From NCBI GenBank assembly GCA_021404945.1, contig QWHO01000006.1, forward strand, positions 1 to 45,468: a stretch of DNA of 45,468 bases, in the 5' to 3' direction. Below the pieces are notes generated by a model. The model worked only from the letters and a program-made list of their open reading frames with translations, was not told the origin of the DNA and did not search any database. This document shows, one piece after another, positions 44,601 through 45,468 of the stretch; within the stretch, counting starts at the first letter, position 1; each line of letters begins with the position of its first letter. Made by a program: the position numbers and the translations under genes. Origin of the DNA: a bacterium CPR1. GTDB taxonomy: Bacteria; Vulcanimicrobiota; Xenobia; Xenobiales; QWHO01.

Positions 44601-45468
44601 GAGCGCGCCGCCCGGACCATTCGAGGCAGCTGGCCCCGCCTGAGCGATCCCGATGACGGCGTCGAATGGGATGTCAGCGCTTTTTCTTCCGCCTGGCGCG
44701 AGCAGGCCGAGCAATTGCTCAGCCTGCCGGGTCTGGCCATCGAGCCGGGCGAGACTCTGCTGATCAGCTCGCGTGGTCAGCAGTTGGAGCTGAGTTCGCC
44801 CGAGCGGGCGCTGACTCAGGCCCAGGAATTCCTGAGCGGGCTCGAGCCCGCTCCTCGCCCTGGATTGATCGCGCCCGGGTTGGAGGGGGGGCTGAGCGCC
44901 GGGGTGGAGCCAGAGGAGCAGAGCGCGACCGGCCTGGTCGAGCCGCGCTCGTCAGAGATCGTCGCCAGCGAAGAGTCCACCGCGGCGGAGACGACCCGGA
45001 GCGAGCACGGCAGCTCGGAGGCTCCGGAGCCGGCGAGACCGGACTTGCAGCCTGCCGTTGAGGTGGTGGCCCTTCCCGCCAGCAGCGGTCCTTCGGTTAA
45101 GCCACCCGCCGGCAAGACGGTGGCGCCCCCTGCCAGGAGCGCCAGGAGCGGCTCCTCCGTCAAGCCGCCCGCTGGCAAGACGGTAGCGCCTCCCGCCAGG
45201 AGCGGCTCATCCGTGAAGCCACCTGCCGGCAAGTCGGTGGAGCCGCCTTCCAGGAACGCCTCCGTCAAGCCGCCCGCCGGCAAGACGGCGGCTCCGAGCG
45301 GCTCCTCGGTCAAGCCACCCGCCGCCGGCAAGACGGTGGCTCCGAGCGGCTCCTCGGTCAAGCCACCCGCCGCCGGCAAGACGGTGGCTCCGAGCGGCTC
45401 TTCGGTCAAGCCACCAGCGGACGAAACGGTGGCTCCGAGCGACTCCTCGGCTGGCAAGAAGGTAGCTC
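41628..45468 (+). CDS. Degenerate UPF1/DNA2-like superfamily 1 helicase with repeat tail (3' end beyond window)
   Basis: The frame is open from the ATG at 41628 to the right edge (1280 codons). Walker A reads GAVGSGKNH (85-93), with Lys91 kept but Asn in place of Thr/Ser. About 480 mostly helical residues follow, with few helicase landmarks. Motif II is FDLLIVLQAGRS (646-657), so the Asp-Glu pair is replaced by Leu-Gln. Motif III is partly kept (GDLSQCQ, 675-681), motif V looks like SAEELQGGQCELAVV, and motif VI like RRLEVALSRAFEQVWL. The order and spacing match UPF1/DNA2-type helicases with AAA_11/AAA_12 domains, but ATP hydrolysis seems unlikely. From about residue 1148 the protein is a Lys/Pro/Ala/Ser repeat tail. 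A pseudo-helicase scaffold is inferred. Confidence 0.82.
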   Translation, partial: MKRTEAGALRSLLDFLAQVAGQWGPGPWSQAIASLQETPALAGLVSDSPTPGLEPLESWLSLRLSPAQWQAARATESRALSVIVGAVGSGKNHLAAMLAGYWLSKKKRVLVTSDCPRALERLRQVQLPAPPAAAAELMRRLARLEEQQLEHVRQIWELSEASRLARASAGKHDWIPGPIHGSGELPLIASEVDELYHWNIGAELESTLHGSLPDPTRLMTEADLARLKELEAPFRDDSDEIFWQNDLHSEEALQALHVACRRASEAMEEAEDWWLEAAWEVRRNSENGLCFEDLSRELMRLQRSRDELSEQLGDFHADLTPTIALAEQQALAQEMLNAVASRGSLGWATTAFKPRWKRFLETTRVNGQRPGTADDFRKLALFLERRQLRDAAVHAADEEIERLCGYAPHPPGLDRTQLVKSAVRFHRDTFAEFEKCASVAGLRWEKALSHTTRGKLGPGGELKLLRSAMQGLLAMVGRRIVYLELVELRRREERTLGWVPATRTVGKGRDARDLRAGLRAAVVGRDLDSYRELLARLRELVELKPRYERRKQLLARLAQVAPAWAQAIQEAGPGHEGGKVPGEVEAAWAYRLGQQRLGTSPPRAADNYISDFVRRLRDELSTGVLTEANGLLIASPEVALEVREQFDLLIVLQAGRSPLPHALLLSLAERAVVLGDLSQCQAEPARRLAELEARARSYSLPANCDALHPLLALAPPAARLTDSLRLRPQVVEVLSALGSTVSVGYHLSDLSGPALVESIAAPDQLECHAASLTLALLRQPEHSHRTVGLIGLSGARQALRLKAMLAEELEESEKLRLQVGSAEELQGGQCELAVVLCSGLRSNPQARRRLEVALSRAFEQVWLVHGQARPEDLAPDDLRRMLIQAVREPGRSIQWSNTLRGLIGQGLAGFGLRPRPVGPWGLAVGRQMLLCYGEKRPESEDLAWENGLERLGWQLERLSGQACWEDPEGFLSELRGRLQAPRPDAGLEQQVERAARTIRGSWPRLSDPDDGVEWDVSAFSSAWREQAEQLLSLPGLAIEPGETLLISSRGQQLELSSPERALTQAQEFLSGLEPAPRPGLIAPGLEGGLSAGVEPEEQSATGLVEPRSSEIVASEESTAAETTRSEHGSSEAPEPARPDLQPAVEVVALPASSGPSVKPPAGKTVAPPARSARSGSSVKPPAGKTVAPPARSGSSVKPPAGKSVEPPSRNASVKPPAGKTAAPSGSSVKPPAAGKTVAPSGSSVKPPAAGKTVAPSGSSVKPPADETVAPSDSSAGKKVA
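45073..45468 (+). repeat. GSSVKPPAGKTVAP coding repeats at the right edge
   Basis: About seven copies of a 13-20-residue unit with the core SVKPPAGKTVAP are visible, some with PARS or PAAGK variants, and the last copies shift to PADE and SAGKK. Units near the end are almost identical in DNA, suggesting recent expansion. Positively charged, proline-rich and probably disordered; the gene continues beyond the window. Confidence 0.85.

Overview
The window is GC-rich, densely coded bacterial DNA with genes on both strands and many 1 to 11 nt overlaps. No rRNA, tRNA, CRISPR array, insertion sequence or phage gene was recognised. Two proteins (1920-3959, 21832-22344) carry a pilin-like C-terminal module built around a C-x-SNLKN stretch, an ALEMY stretch and LTPNYLK. 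I associate this module with deep-branching GC-rich bacteria of the Eremiobacterota/Vulcanimicrobiota-Xenobia type. With PilT, PilZ, a caspase-like and a clostripain-like protease, this suggests a little-studied environmental lineage. The taxonomic guess is inference.

Left part (1-9622): a glycine-rich secreted-looking protein with long Gly-Asn-Ala triplet tracts, cut by the left edge; a membrane protein ending in a pilin-like module; then a minus-strand run of a UDP-N-acetylhexosamine dehydrogenase, a small secreted protein and a two-PilZ-domain protein; a clostripain-like protease; and a very basic 200-residue protein.

Middle part (9849-25407): an Lrp/AsnC regulator, then a methylmalonyl-CoA mutase operon (small unknown protein, mutA, mutB, meaB). 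mutA carries a one-base frameshift in a C run that joins it in frame to mutB. Next come a DedA-rhodanese fusion, an ankyrin protein, a DUF389 membrane protein, a secreted prolyl oligopeptidase, a pilin-like protein with a good terminator, a small membrane protein, a secreted caspase-like protease and two unknown proteins.

The most unusual locus is 25391-29403 on the minus strand. Four overlapping genes encode a helical protein, two different BrxC/BrxD-type (DUF2791-like) P-loop ATPases and a stand-alone response-regulator receiver. None of the methylase, phosphatase or protease genes of BREX is present. It looks like a signal-controlled two-ATPase machine and is the best candidate for an undescribed system.

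Right part (29479-45468): a secreted protein, a HAD hydrolase, a coiled-coil protein, a minus-strand run of pepF, pilT, a SUKH-domain gene and a HEAT/propeller-like gene, a small DNA-binding protein, a HepT/MntA toxin-antitoxin pair, a long patatin-like lipase with a small membrane partner, a SET-domain methyltransferase, and a very long gene cut by the right edge. That last gene encodes a UPF1/DNA2-like superfamily 1 helicase whose ATPase motifs are degenerate and whose C-terminus is a Lys/Pro-rich repeat tail.
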